From positions 248,001 to 312,000 of the forward strand of contig DASXUX010000053.1 of NCBI GenBank assembly GCA_036504595.1: 64,000 nt of DNA, in the 5' to 3' direction. The translations under genes and the position numbers were made by a program. Source of the DNA: DASXUX01 sp036504595 (GTDB lineage: Bacteria > Planctomycetota > SZUA-567 > H5-PLA8). Below are positions 17,745 to 25,788 of the stretch, one piece after another. A model generated the notes under the pieces. That model searched no databases. It worked only from the letters and a program-made list of their open reading frames with translations, and had not been told where the DNA came from. Numbering within the stretch: the first letter of the stretch is position 1; every line of letters starts with the position of its first letter.

Positions 17745-19130
17745 TTGAATCTCGTTTTCCTCACTCCCGGCGCCGGCGGCATGTACTGTGGCGCGTGCAT
17801 GCGCGACAATGCGCTGGTGCGAGCCATCCGGGCGCTCGGCCACGATGCCATTCTATTGCCCCTGTACACGCCGTTGACGACGGACCAGCCCGATCAAAGC
17901 AACGGACGCGTGTTCTTTGGCGGGCTGAACGTTTTCCTTCAGCACACCAGCGCCATTTTTCGCAAGATTCCGGCCTGGCTGGATCGGCCGCTGGACGCTT
18001 CGCCGTTGCTGCGCCTGGCCGGACGCTTTGCCGCGAAAACGCAACCGAGCGCTCTGGGCGAGCTGACGATCTCGGTGCTCCGCGGCGAAGAAGGCTCGCA
18101 CGCCAAGGAGCTCAATCGTCTTCTTGGCTGGATGTCGTCACAACCGCGGCCCGACGCGATCATTCTGTCCAACGCACTGCTCTGCGGCCTGGCCGCTCGG
18201 TTGAAGCAAACGCTTGGCGCGCCCGTGATCTGCACACTGCAGGGCGAGGACTTCTTCCTGGACAGTCTGCCGGAAAGCCACCGCGAGAAAGCCTGGAGCG
18301 TGCTGCGCGAGCGGGCCGCTGACATCAATGGCTTCATTGCCGTCAGCCGCTATTACGCCGACGTGATGTCGCAGCGGCTCAGCCTGCCGGCCGAAAAAGT
18401 CCGCGTAGTTTACAACGGGATCGACGTGGCGGGGTATGAGCCGCTTCCGTTGGTAGCGCGGGCGTCCCTGCCCGCGAACGCCTCGGCGGGCACGGAGGCC
18501 CGCCCTACCCCGACCGTTGGCTTTCTGGCGCGGATGGCGCCCGAAAAAGGCCTGCACACGCTCATCGACGCGTTTGAAGCCGTGCACGCCAAAATTCCTG
18601 ACGTGAGACTTCGCATCGCCGGATCGAAGACTCCAGGGGACGAGCCGTTCGTCAAGAAAATGACGGAGAAGCTCAAGTCCGCAGGCCTTCTGCCGCAGGT
18701 CGAGTTCCTTCCTAACTTGTCTCGCCAGAAGAAGATAGAGTTCCTGCAAAGTCTGGATGTGCTCTCCGTTCCGGCGGAGTATGGCGAATCGTTCGGGCTG
18801 TATGTACTGGAGGCGCTGGCGTGCGGCGTTCCGGTCGTTCAGCCGCGGCATGCGGCTTTTCCGGAGTTGCTAGAGGCCACGGGAGGGGGCATCCTATATG
18901 CGCCCGGACGGGTCGATGAGCTTGCGGAAGGCATATATTCGCTGCTGAAAGACCCGCGGCGCCGGGCGGCACTGGGCGCGGCTGGGCGGGCGAGCGTGCT
19001 GGCGCGCTTCACGCAGGAACAGATGGCGCGCGACGTGATCGGCGTTGTTCAGGCGTTTGCAGGTGCGCGGGCTGATTTGAAGACGGATTCGAGCTTACAA
19101 GGCAATCATGACCAGCGGTCCATTTCATGA
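17745..19130 (+). CDS. Glycosyltransferase, GT4 family
   Basis: 461 aa, start TTG at 17745. GT-B fold: N-terminal MNLVFLTPGAGGMYCGACMR (donor-independent Rossmann half), SRYYADVMSQRL and VVYNGIDVAGY, and C-terminal half with FLARMAPEKGLHTLIDAF and the E-x7-E motif ESFGLYVLEALACGVPVVQP. It is a retaining transferase using a nucleotide-sugar; the acceptor is unknown. Residues about 236-256 (ARASLPANASAGTEARPT) are a complete in-frame REPIN placed in the interdomain linker. The 3' end overlaps the next gene by 23 bases, implying translational coupling. Retention of the start codon next to a hairpin repeat is unusual. Confidence 0.88.
   Translation: MNLVFLTPGAGGMYCGACMRDNALVRAIRALGHDAILLPLYTPLTTDQPDQSNGRVFFGGLNVFLQHTSAIFRKIPAWLDRPLDASPLLRLAGRFAAKTQPSALGELTISVLRGEEGSHAKELNRLLGWMSSQPRPDAIILSNALLCGLAARLKQTLGAPVICTLQGEDFFLDSLPESHREKAWSVLRERAADINGFIAVSRYYADVMSQRLSLPAEKVRVVYNGIDVAGYEPLPLVARASLPANASAGTEARPTPTVGFLARMAPEKGLHTLIDAFEAVHAKIPDVRLRIAGSKTPGDEPFVKKMTEKLKSAGLLPQVEFLPNLSRQKKIEFLQSLDVLSVPAEYGESFGLYVLEALACGVPVVQPRHAAFPELLEATGGGILYAPGRVDELAEGIYSLLKDPRRRAALGAAGRASVLARFTQEQMARDVIGVVQAFAGARADLKTDSSLQGNHDQRSIS
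18452..18509. repeat. Complete REPIN inside the GT4 gene (GCGGGC variant)
   Basis: GGTAGCGCGGGC-GTCCCT-GCCCGC (18452-18475) is followed by GCGGGC-ACGGAG-GCCCGC-CCTACC (18486-18509): two hairpins in opposite orientation, each with GTAG outward. It lies in the linker between the two GT-B domains and keeps the frame. Confidence 0.85.
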
Positions 19131-20400
19131 TCTCAGCCTCGACAAGATCCAGCCCGCCGCTCTGGCGGAGCTGCAGGCCAGCCGTCTGCAATCACTGCTT
19201 CAAACTGTCCTAGCCACCAACCGCTTCTACAAAGCGCGCTTCAAGTCCGCGCTGAAAGGCACCGAGCCCGCCAAGCTCAGCCTGCAGGATCTGCCGCTGA
19301 CCAGTCGCGCCGATCTGCTGAACGATCAGGCGCGCCATGCGCCGTTCGGAACGAATTATTCCCAGCCCGTCAGCGATTACATCCGCTTTCATCAGGGCGG
19401 CGGCGACAGCGGTGGAAAAGTGCGCTGGGTGGACACCGCCGAAAGTTGGGACTGGATGCTGCGCAATCTGTCGTGGGCTTTTTCCGCGGCAGGGATCAAG
19501 ACCAAGGACCGCGTCTGCTTTGCGTTTCCGTTCGGGCCGGAACTGAGCTTCTGGGCCGCGTTCGAAGCTGCTGCGCGCTACGGCACGCTGTGCTTCCCCA
19601 CGGGCGGAATGAGCCACACCGCGCGCCTGCGCTTCATGCTCGATAACGGCAGCACCGTTCTGTGCTGCACGCCAACGGCGGCGCTGCGCATGGCTGAAGC
19701 GGCCGTGAAGGAGAAGGTCAACATCGCCCTTTCGCCAGTGCGTCTGCTGTTCCTGCTTGGCGAATTTGGCGGGAGCATGCCGAAGTTGCGCGCGCAATTA
19801 GAAGAGGCTTGGGGCGCTCGCTGCGTGGATCATTACGCGCTGACGGAGGCTGGGCCGGTGGTCTTCGAGTGCGAAAAGACGAAGGGGCGTTTGCACGTCA
19901 TCGAAACCGAGTACATCGCCGAATGCATTGACCCTGTCACGGGCAAGGCGTCGGCCGACGGCCAGCCCGGCGAACTGGTGCTGACGACGCTCGGCCGTGC
20001 GGCCAGTCCGGCGATTCGCTACCGCACAGGCGATTGCGTGCGTCTGATCCGTCCGGCGCCGTGCGCGTGCGGGCGACATCTGGCGGCACTGGAAGGCGGA
20101 ATTCTGGGCCGCGTCGATCAGGTGCTGGCCGGCGCGGGCGGTGCGGTTTACCCCAGCACGATTGAAGATCTTATTCGCGGCTATCCGGAGATTTCGGAGT
20201 TCCGCGTGGAAATCGACGGGCCGAACGAGGCGAAGCTGTTCATCGAAGCTTCGGGTGAGCCGCACGAAGTCGCCGCCGTCTCGCGAACGCTTGCCGCCGA
20301 ACTGCAGCGTCTGCTCGGCTGGCGCGCGCCGGTGGAACTGGCCGCGCCCGGAAGTTTGCCGCGATTTGAGATGCGTTCGCGGCGCTGGGTGAAGGCGTAA
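19108..20400 (+). CDS. AMP-dependent ligase, phenylacetate-CoA ligase (PaaK)-like
   Basis: 430 aa, the length of PaaK-like adenylate-forming enzymes. Motifs: HQGGGDSGGKVRWVDT (phosphate loop equivalent, altered from the usual SSGTTG), FPFGPELSFWAAFEAAARYG, YALTEAGPVVFECE (ATP-binding core motif) and YRTGDCVRLI with the acidic ribose-binding residue. CACGRHLA and LGRVDQVL belong to the C-terminal swivelling domain. It activates a carboxylic acid with ATP, usually to a thioester. The start lies 23 bases inside the glycosyltransferase gene, so the pair is likely one functional unit, perhaps in surface-polymer or capsule-like chemistry; PaaK homologues beside GT4 genes are common there. The substrate is unknown. 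Confidence 0.82.
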   Translation: MTSGPFHDLSLDKIQPAALAELQASRLQSLLQTVLATNRFYKARFKSALKGTEPAKLSLQDLPLTSRADLLNDQARHAPFGTNYSQPVSDYIRFHQGGGDSGGKVRWVDTAESWDWMLRNLSWAFSAAGIKTKDRVCFAFPFGPELSFWAAFEAAARYGTLCFPTGGMSHTARLRFMLDNGSTVLCCTPTAALRMAEAAVKEKVNIALSPVRLLFLLGEFGGSMPKLRAQLEEAWGARCVDHYALTEAGPVVFECEKTKGRLHVIETEYIAECIDPVTGKASADGQPGELVLTTLGRAASPAIRYRTGDCVRLIRPAPCACGRHLAALEGGILGRVDQVLAGAGGAVYPSTIEDLIRGYPEISEFRVEIDGPNEAKLFIEASGEPHEVAAVSRTLAAELQRLLGWRAPVELAAPGSLPRFEMRSRRWVKA

Positions 20401-20455
20401 CGCAATCCTCCTGGATTGCGCCGAGCGAGCCACGCAATCCAGGAGGATTGCGCTA
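20401..20455. repeat. CGCAATCC REPIN after the ligase gene
   Basis: CGCAATCCTCCTGGATTGCG (20401-20420) and its inverse, CGCAATCCAGGAGGATTGCG-CTAC (20434-20457), separated by 13 bases. Read from the minus strand, the second begins with GTAG, the REP tetranucleotide. Related single copies: 21667-21690, 57000-57022 and 60038-60056. Confidence 0.85.
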
Positions 20456-20502
20456 CATTCCGTTCCTGGACCGATTCGGTCGCAGCCGCTACCCTTTTTG
20501 CC

Positions 20503-21279
20503 ATGAATGATCAAACACCTGCATCCGAACCTATGACCGCCGTCGTCACGACCGAACACCTCGCTAAGCGCTTTCACGCGGGCGGGGAGACGCGGGAGAT
20601 TCTCAAAGACGTATCGCTGCGCGTGCCGCCGCAGAGTTCACTGGCGATCATGGGGCCGTCGGGTTCGGGGAAGACGACGCTGCTGAATATCATCGGCACG
20701 CTGGACACGCCCACGTCCGGGACGGTGAGCGTCTGCGGCCTGCTGCCGTTTACGCTGAGCGAAGCGGAGCTCGCGCGCTTCCGCAACTCGAGCATCGGTT
20801 TTGTTTTTCAATCGCACCATCTGCTGCCGCAGTGCAGCGTGCTGGAGAACGTCTTGTTGCCGGCAGTGCTAAACAGCGGGGTTCAGGGTTCAGGGTTCGG
20901 GGTTCAGGGTGTCGGGAAGGCGCTGACGGCCGGCACGGAGGCCGGCGCTACCATGGAAGGCGCGCAGATGCGGGCGGTGCGGCTGCTGGACCGGGTGGGC
21001 TTGAAGGCGCGGATGAACGACCGGCCGGCGCGGCTTTCGGGCGGGGAGTGCCAGCGGGCGGCTTTGGTGCGCGCGCTGATCAACCGGCCGAAGCTGCTCC
21101 TTGCGGATGAGCCGACGGGGAATCTGGACCGCGCGTCGGCGGACAACATCGCCAAGCTGCTGGTGGAACTGCGCGCCGAAGAAGGCCTGGCGCTGATCGT
21201 GGTCACGCACACCAACGAGCTGGCGGGGAAGATGGAGAGGATTGTGCAACTTCGCGACGGGGAGCTTTCCGGTGAGTGA
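20503..21279 (+). CDS. ABC transporter ATP-binding protein, LolD/MacB-type
   Basis: 258 aa from the ATG at 20503. Walker A GPSGSGKTTLLN, Q-loop FVFQSHHLLPQCSVLENVLLPA, signature LSGGECQRAALVRALINRP, Walker B LLLADEPTGNLD and H-loop VVTHTNELA. This is the LolD/FtsE/MacB branch that powers lipoprotein release or efflux rather than import. The stretch NSGVQGSGFGVQGVGKALTA plus GTEAGATMEG, about 30 residues between the Q-loop and the signature, is absent from the family. It is encoded by a GGGTTCA heptanucleotide array (20876-20910) joined to a REP (20927-20953). No permease is adjacent, so it is an orphan ATPase in this window. Confidence 0.88.
   Translation: MNDQTPASEPMTAVVTTEHLAKRFHAGGETREILKDVSLRVPPQSSLAIMGPSGSGKTTLLNIIGTLDTPTSGTVSVCGLLPFTLSEAELARFRNSSIGFVFQSHHLLPQCSVLENVLLPAVLNSGVQGSGFGVQGVGKALTAGTEAGATMEGAQMRAVRLLDRVGLKARMNDRPARLSGGECQRAALVRALINRPKLLLADEPTGNLDRASADNIAKLLVELRAEEGLALIVVTHTNELAGKMERIVQLRDGELSGE
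20876..20953. repeat. GGGTTCA array plus REP inside the ABC ATPase gene
   Basis: Five GGGTTCA/GGGTTCG units (20878-20911) followed by GCCGGCACGGAGGCCGGC-GCTACC (20929-20953). The combination keeps the frame and lies in a surface region of the helical subdomain. Confidence 0.8.
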
Positions 21280-21691
21280 AGACGGCTCACCGCAGAGGAC
21301 GCAGAGGACGCGGAGACGAGGGGAAACGGGCGGAGGCAAAAAGCAGGAGGCGGGAATGTGATCTCGACCGCGGCAACAGTAAGCTTAAGAAGGGCACAGC
21401 TATCCGATAGCAAGTTGACCAAATGAAGGCGGTCTCTATGGGGAAGGAACTTCGCGACTTCGAGGTATTGGACCCTATAGACGACGAGCCCAGACTCTTT
21501 GAAGAGCCCTTGTTTGAGGAGAGCCACTTTTTCAATCCCTTCAAGGGTGTCTTCAATGTGTGGCAAGGCAAGCTACCCGCCACCGGCTATGTTTGGCTTT
21601 TCGCAACGGGAAGCCCAAACGTGCTTCGAACCGGAAACTAGAAACTCGGAACCAGAAAGTTTCCCATCGCAATCCGGGAGGATTGCGCCAC
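21280..21691. other. Intergenic region with CAGAGGACGC repeat and CGCAATCC hairpin
   Basis: Begins with CACCGCAGAGGACGCAGAGG and onward (21288-21316). An open frame at 21423-21641 encodes 72 residues with no recognised motif; its 3' end is GAAACT/GGAACC-type short repeats, so I do not call it a gene. ATCGCAATCCGGGAGGATTG (21665-21684) is a divergent CGCAATCC hairpin just past the mutS stop. Confidence 0.5.
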
Positions 21692-24600
21692 TTACTCGCC
21701 TTTTGCTTTCCTGACGAGTTTGTCGAGGGCGGAGAGGGCTTGCACGGGGGTCAGGTCGTGCGGGTCGGTGGCGCGCAGTTCGGTGAGCAACTCCTGGACG
21801 GCGGGGTCGATCTCTTCGGGAGTGGGTTCGAAGAGGTGAAGCTGGCCGTCGCTGGCGGAGGGCTTGCGGTGACTACGGCCGGCACGGAGGCCGGCGCTAC
21901 CACCGGCGCGGAGGCCGGCGCCACCGGCGGATTCTTGCGCGGTGGAGCTTGAGCCGATCTGCGCTCCGCCATCGGTGACGTTGTCCACGCGGTTGGCGGC
22001 TTCGGCTTCCAGTTCAATCAAAATCGCTTTGGCTCGGTCGATGACGGGCGCGGGCAGGCCGGCCAGTCTCGCGACATGCAGGCCGAAGCTGCGTTCGCTC
22101 GGGCCGGTGACAATGCGGTGCAGGAAGGTGATCTCGCCCTGCCACTCCTTTACAGATGCGGAGGCATTCTTCACGCGCGGGAGTTCATCTTCGAGCGCGC
22201 TGAGTTCGTGATAGTGCGTGGCGAAGAGTGTGCGCGGGCGGGCGGAGCCCTGGTGCAGGTGTTCGACGATCGACCAGGCCAGGCTGACGCCGTCGTAGGT
22301 GCTGGTCCCGCGGCCGACTTCGTCCAAGATCACCAGCGAGCGGTCCGAGCAGCCGGCCAGAATTTCCGCGACTTCGCTCATCTCGACCATGAACGTGCTG
22401 CGGCCTCCGGAGAGATCGTCAGCGGCTCCAACGCGCGTGAAGATGCGATCGACCAGGCCGAGCTCGGCTTTTTCGGCGGGCACGAAGGCGCCCATCTGCG
22501 CCAGGATTGAGCAGAGCGCTGTGGCGCGGATGTAGGTGGATTTGCCGGCCATGTTGGGGCCAGTGAGGAGGAGGATTTGGGGGTGGGGCGGGCGTCCCTG
22601 CCCGCCATCAGCCGCCGCACCGGCGGGCACGGAGGCCCGCCCCACTCCGTTGAGCGGCGACTGGAGTGCAACATCGTTGGGGACGAGCTGGCCTTTGGGC
22701 AGTGTGTCTTCGAGCACCGGATGGCGCATCTGCTCGAAGCACAATCGGCCGCTGTTCGAGAGCACGGGACGGACGTGGTTCTTGCGTTGCGCGACTTCGG
22801 CGAGCGAACAGAGCGCATCGAGTTGCGCGAGCGCTCGGCCGGTGGCGTGGAGGCATTCGGCGGACTGGGCGACGTTTTCGCGCAGAGCCAGGAAGAGCTT
22901 TTGTTCGAGCGCGCAGATTTTTTCTTCGGCGCCGAGGACTTCGGCTTCGCGGGCTTTGAGTTCGGGCGTCGTGTAGCGTTCGGCGTTGGTGAGCGTCTGG
23001 CGGCGTTCGTAGTCTTTCGGCACCAGATGCTGGTTGGCTTTTGAGATTTCGATGTAATAGCCGAAGACGCGGTTGTAGCCGATTTTCAGGCTGTGGATTC
23101 CGCTGCGCGCGGCTTCGGCGGCCTGGAAGCTGGCGATCCATTCTTTGCCGCCGCTGGAGATGGCGCGGAGGCGGTCGAGTTCGGCGTCGATGCCGGGCTT
23201 GATGAGGCCGCCGTCGGTGATGATGTTGGAGCAGGTTTCGTCGAGCTGAGTGGCGATGAGATCGGCGAGGGGGTCGAAACCCGTCAAGTGCGTGCGGATG
23301 GTGGAGAGAAGCCCCGCGTCGCCCGGAACCCCTCCCCCGGCCCCTCCCCGAAGCGGGGAGGGGAGCACATCTCCATGTTGGCCTGTGGACCTCTGCTGCA
23401 ATGAGGAGGGCTCGTCCGCCTCCTGCCCCCTCACCCCGCATTCGCTGCGCTCGTGTCGGCCCTCTCCCTCAAGGGGAGAGGGAATTGCGGCCGCTCCCTT
23501 ACGGTCGCGGTACTGATGCGCTCCTGCCTCTTGCCTACCGCCTCCTGCGTCCGACCTCTCCCCGTCCGCCCGTCCCCCCGTCTCCCCGTCGCTGCCGGAA
23601 AGCAATCCGGTTCCTTCAAGCTGGCGGTGGAGTTCCGGGAGCAGCAGCAGGGAATCTCTGAGGGCGAGCAGGTCGCGCGGGGTGGCTTTGCCGGCGACGA
23701 GGCGGGCGGAGATGCGTTCGAGGTCGGCGAGGTGCTTGAGCTTGTCGCGGACGGCGGCGCGAAGTTCGAAGTCTTCGATCAGACGCGCGACGGCGTCGTG
23801 TCGCGCTCGGAGCGGGTCGAGCTGGCGCAGCGGGCGGATCATCCATTCGCGCAAGAGTCTTGCGCCGGGGCCGGTGCAGGTGCGGTCGATCGACCAGAAG
23901 AGGGAGCCTTCGGGGCTGCCGTGGCTGATGGTTTGGAGAAGTTCGAGGCTGCGGATGGCAGATTCGCCCAGAATCATGTACTGCTCCGGGTCGAAGGTCT
24001 GCGGCGCGGAGAGCATGACCTTCCCGCCCGCGAACGTTTCCTCGATGTAGCCGGTGAGCGCTCCAGCGGCGGCGGTCGCGAGCGGCAGACTTTTAGCGAG
24101 AGACTTGAGCTGCGCGACGGCTTGCTTGTCGCGGCCGTTCTGGCTGAAGCGCGCGAGCAGGCGGTCGAGGGCTTCGCGCAGGTCGAAGGCGGCGGGCTTC
24201 AGGCGCGAGATCGCCAGGCCATCGGTCATGCCTTGCGGCAACAGAGACGGAGCTTTCTGGCCGAGCGGACGCGGCGGGTCTTCGGGCAGGAGGATTTCGC
24301 TGGGCGCGAGGCGCGTGATTTCGGAGCGCAGGGCAGTCTCGCCGGAGAGTTCCTGAATGTGGATTGTGCCGCCGGCGAGATCGGCGACGGCTAAACCGAA
24401 TTTTTGTCCCCAAGGAGCACCGGGCGCCCCCGCCCGGGTAGCGTGGGCGGGCGAGGCGCCCGCCGCTCCTTGCGGAAGGATGGCAACGATGCGGTTGGGC
24501 TTTCTTGCGTCGAGGAGGTTTTCTTCCAACACGGTGCCGGGCGTGACGACGCGGGTGATTTCGCGCTTCACCAAGCCTTTGGCTTGGGAGGCGTCTTCGG

Positions 24601-24907
24601 TTTGATCGCAGACGGCAACGGAGAAGCCCATGCGCAGGAGGCGCGCTAGGTACTGTTCGGCGGTGTGCGCGGGGACGCCGGCGAGGGGGATCGGGTCGGC
24701 GCCTTTGTGGCGGGCGGTGAGCGTGAGGCCCAGCACGCGCGCGGCGGTTTTGGCGTCATCGTAGAAGAGTTCGTAGAAGTCGCCGATGCGAAAGAAGAGG
24801 AGGTGCTGCGGGTAGCGGGCCTTGGCGGCCTGGTACTGCTTCATGATGGGAGTTTCGCCGGATGGGGTCGGCGCGGGCTCATTATTCTCTTCGTTCTTGC
24901 GGGGCAT
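21692..24907 (-). CDS. mutS: DNA mismatch repair protein MutS, enlarged by in-frame repeats
   Basis: 1071 aa against about 850-880 for the family. ATG at 24907 chosen; the 13 upstream residues are not MutS-like. Domain I has FFRIGDFYELFYDDA with the mismatch-contacting Phe and Glu. The lever/clamp core includes RISARLVAGKATPRDLLALR, and the ATPase has GPNMAGKSTYIR (Walker A), DDLSGGRSTFMVEM and VILDEVGRGTSTYDG (Walker B), ending with the FATHYHEL His. Four extra segments are repeat-encoded: 24411-24472 (GAAGASPAHATRAGAPGAP), about 23310-23605 (about 95 residues), 22582-22646 (GRASVPAGAAADGGQGRP, just before Walker A) and 21875-21935 (GLRAGGSAGLRAG, C-terminal linker). All catalytic motifs remain. 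Cytoplasmic post-replicative repair; no mutL in the window. Confidence 0.95.
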   Translation of the reverse strand: MPRKNEENNEPAPTPSGETPIMKQYQAAKARYPQHLLFFRIGDFYELFYDDAKTAARVLGLTLTARHKGADPIPLAGVPAHTAEQYLARLLRMGFSVAVCDQTEDASQAKGLVKREITRVVTPGTVLEENLLDARKPNRIVAILPQGAAGASPAHATRAGAPGAPWGQKFGLAVADLAGGTIHIQELSGETALRSEITRLAPSEILLPEDPPRPLGQKAPSLLPQGMTDGLAISRLKPAAFDLREALDRLLARFSQNGRDKQAVAQLKSLAKSLPLATAAAGALTGYIEETFAGGKVMLSAPQTFDPEQYMILGESAIRSLELLQTISHGSPEGSLFWSIDRTCTGPGARLLREWMIRPLRQLDPLRARHDAVARLIEDFELRAAVRDKLKHLADLERISARLVAGKATPRDLLALRDSLLLLPELHRQLEGTGLLSGSDGETGGRADGERSDAGGGRQEAGAHQYRDRKGAAAIPSPLEGEGRHERSECGVRGQEADEPSSLQQRSTGQHGDVLPSPLRGGAGGGVPGDAGLLSTIRTHLTGFDPLADLIATQLDETCSNIITDGGLIKPGIDAELDRLRAISSGGKEWIASFQAAEAARSGIHSLKIGYNRVFGYYIEISKANQHLVPKDYERRQTLTNAERYTTPELKAREAEVLGAEEKICALEQKLFLALRENVAQSAECLHATGRALAQLDALCSLAEVAQRKNHVRPVLSNSGRLCFEQMRHPVLEDTLPKGQLVPNDVALQSPLNGVGRASVPAGAAADGGQGRPPHPQILLLTGPNMAGKSTYIRATALCSILAQMGAFVPAEKAELGLVDRIFTRVGAADDLSGGRSTFMVEMSEVAEILAGCSDRSLVILDEVGRGTSTYDGVSLAWSIVEHLHQGSARPRTLFATHYHELSALEDELPRVKNASASVKEWQGEITFLHRIVTGPSERSFGLHVARLAGLPAPVIDRAKAILIELEAEAANRVDNVTDGGAQIGSSSTAQESAGGAGLRAGGSAGLRAGRSHRKPSASDGQLHLFEPTPEEIDPAVQELLTELRATDPHDLTPVQALSALDKLVRKAKGE
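21875..21935. repeat. REP pair in the mutS C-terminal linker
   Basis: GGCCGGCACGGAGGCCGGCG-CTACC (21877-21902) followed by CGGCGCGGAGGCCGGCGCCACC (21904-21925): two same-orientation REP copies, read in mutS as GLRAG units. Confidence 0.8.
22582..22646. repeat. REPIN next to the MutS Walker A region
   Basis: GGGGCGGGCGTCCCTGCCCG (22584-22603) and GCGGGCACGGAGGCCCGCCC (22623-22642) are the GCGGGC variant also seen in the GT4 gene, in inverted orientation. They encode about 22 extra residues before the ATPase core. Confidence 0.75.
23310..23605. repeat. Composite repeat block inside mutS
   Basis: About 295 bases inserted in frame. Components are a CCCTCCCCGAAGCGGGGAGG hairpin (23340-23365), the phrase CCCTCTCCCTCAAGGGGAGA (23459-23480, kin at 60066-60090), GCTCCCTTACGGTCGCGGTA (reverse of 3282-3302) and CCGTCCCCCCGTCTCCCCGT (kin at 45120-45172 and 3228-3250). 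It looks like several repeat families accumulated at one tolerant site between the core and clamp parts of MutS. Confidence 0.7.
24411..24472. repeat. GGGCGCC/GGCGCCC inverted repeat in mutS
   Basis: CAAGGAGCACCGGGCGCC (24411-24428) and GGCGCCCGCCGCTCCTTG (24455-24472) form complementary outer arms around CGCCCGGGTAGCGTGGGCGG. A related block lies in the second PQQ gene at 47412-47478. Frame kept. Confidence 0.7.
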
Positions 24908-25002
24908 GGTGGGCGAGAAGTGTAAGCAAGGGGCGAGAAAACGCAAATCGGGTACTTGGTGGCTGGTGGTCTGGTATCTCGTGGAGTTCTTCCGGGTAGC
25001 AG

Positions 25003-25584
25003 CTATCGTCCGCCGGTCAGCACGGCATCGAACGGGACTTCTTTCAGAAGCTCGCGCACGTTTACGGCGTGACCCAAGTTCGGATATTTTTCAGCGGGAG
25101 TGAGAGCTGTGAGCCGAGCGATAAATCGCCGCTGCCATTCCATTTCGTCTTTGCGACCGACTGCGTAGTCGCCGGAATACGCAGAATCTCCCACTGCCAT
25201 GTCATCACATTCCACTTTGGCCGTGAGAAGGTCGAAGACGGATGCTAATCCATGGTGCGCAGCGATTACTGCCCAATCGCCAAGATCCGGGTCTCCTCTG
25301 CAAAGCAGAGGACGCAATTGCCGGATCATCCCACGTGCCTCGTCCACGGCTACCGGTTCTGCCAACGAGAAATGCTCGCAAATAGTGAGAGCGCATTCTG
25401 TGAGTTTGGTTGACGTTGCCAGTGGATCGCAAAACGGCAGAAGTCGAATTGTGGATGCCGCGCAGAATCCGACGCGTCCTCGAATTGATACGTTGCCCAG
25501 CAGGTCGGCCAGCTCCTCGGACCACGGAGAGGCTTGACAGAGTTTTGGGCGACTCATTTCCGCTGCCCATTTCCAGTTGTCCAT
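25003..25584 (-). CDS. Hypothetical protein
   Basis: 193 aa. Start either ATG 25584 (GGAG 13 bases upstream) or ATG 25554; the first is kept. Helical and soluble (DWAVIAAHHGLASVFDLLTA, DEMEWQRRFIARLTALTPAE), with no motif or signal peptide recognised. Codon composition is less GC-rich than the flanking mutS and ruvC, which may indicate later arrival. It ends 95 bases from the mutS start. Function unknown. Confidence 0.55.
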   Translation of the reverse strand: MDNWKWAAEMSRPKLCQASPWSEELADLLGNVSIRGRVGFCAASTIRLLPFCDPLATSTKLTECALTICEHFSLAEPVAVDEARGMIRQLRPLLCRGDPDLGDWAVIAAHHGLASVFDLLTAKVECDDMAVGDSAYSGDYAVGRKDEMEWQRRFIARLTALTPAEKYPNLGHAVNVRELLKEVPFDAVLTGGR

Positions 25585-25788
25585 TTGTCTTTATTTCTCC
25601 AGTTCTGGCCCACTAGAGTAAACACCAGCATTTGGTATGCAGGCGGAATTTCGTTGGCAGTGTGGAAGCCAGTAGTGGCAAACGACTTTTCCGCTCTCTT
25701 GCGTTCGCGGTTCCGAACGCCCAGTCCGGGCCTCCTGGACAGGCCTTCACACGTCGATATATACTGTGGCTTAAGCAAGGAAAACAGA

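Noticed and set aside
17745..17752. A different start for the glycosyltransferase inside the repeat at 17657-17742
   Set aside because: The protein begins with a proper GT-B first strand right after the array; no in-frame ATG or GTG exists upstream within the hairpin.
21423..21641. Possible 72-aa gene between the ABC ATPase and mutS
   Set aside because: No recognised motif or strong ribosome-binding site, and the 3' third is built of short tandem repeats and repeat remnants.
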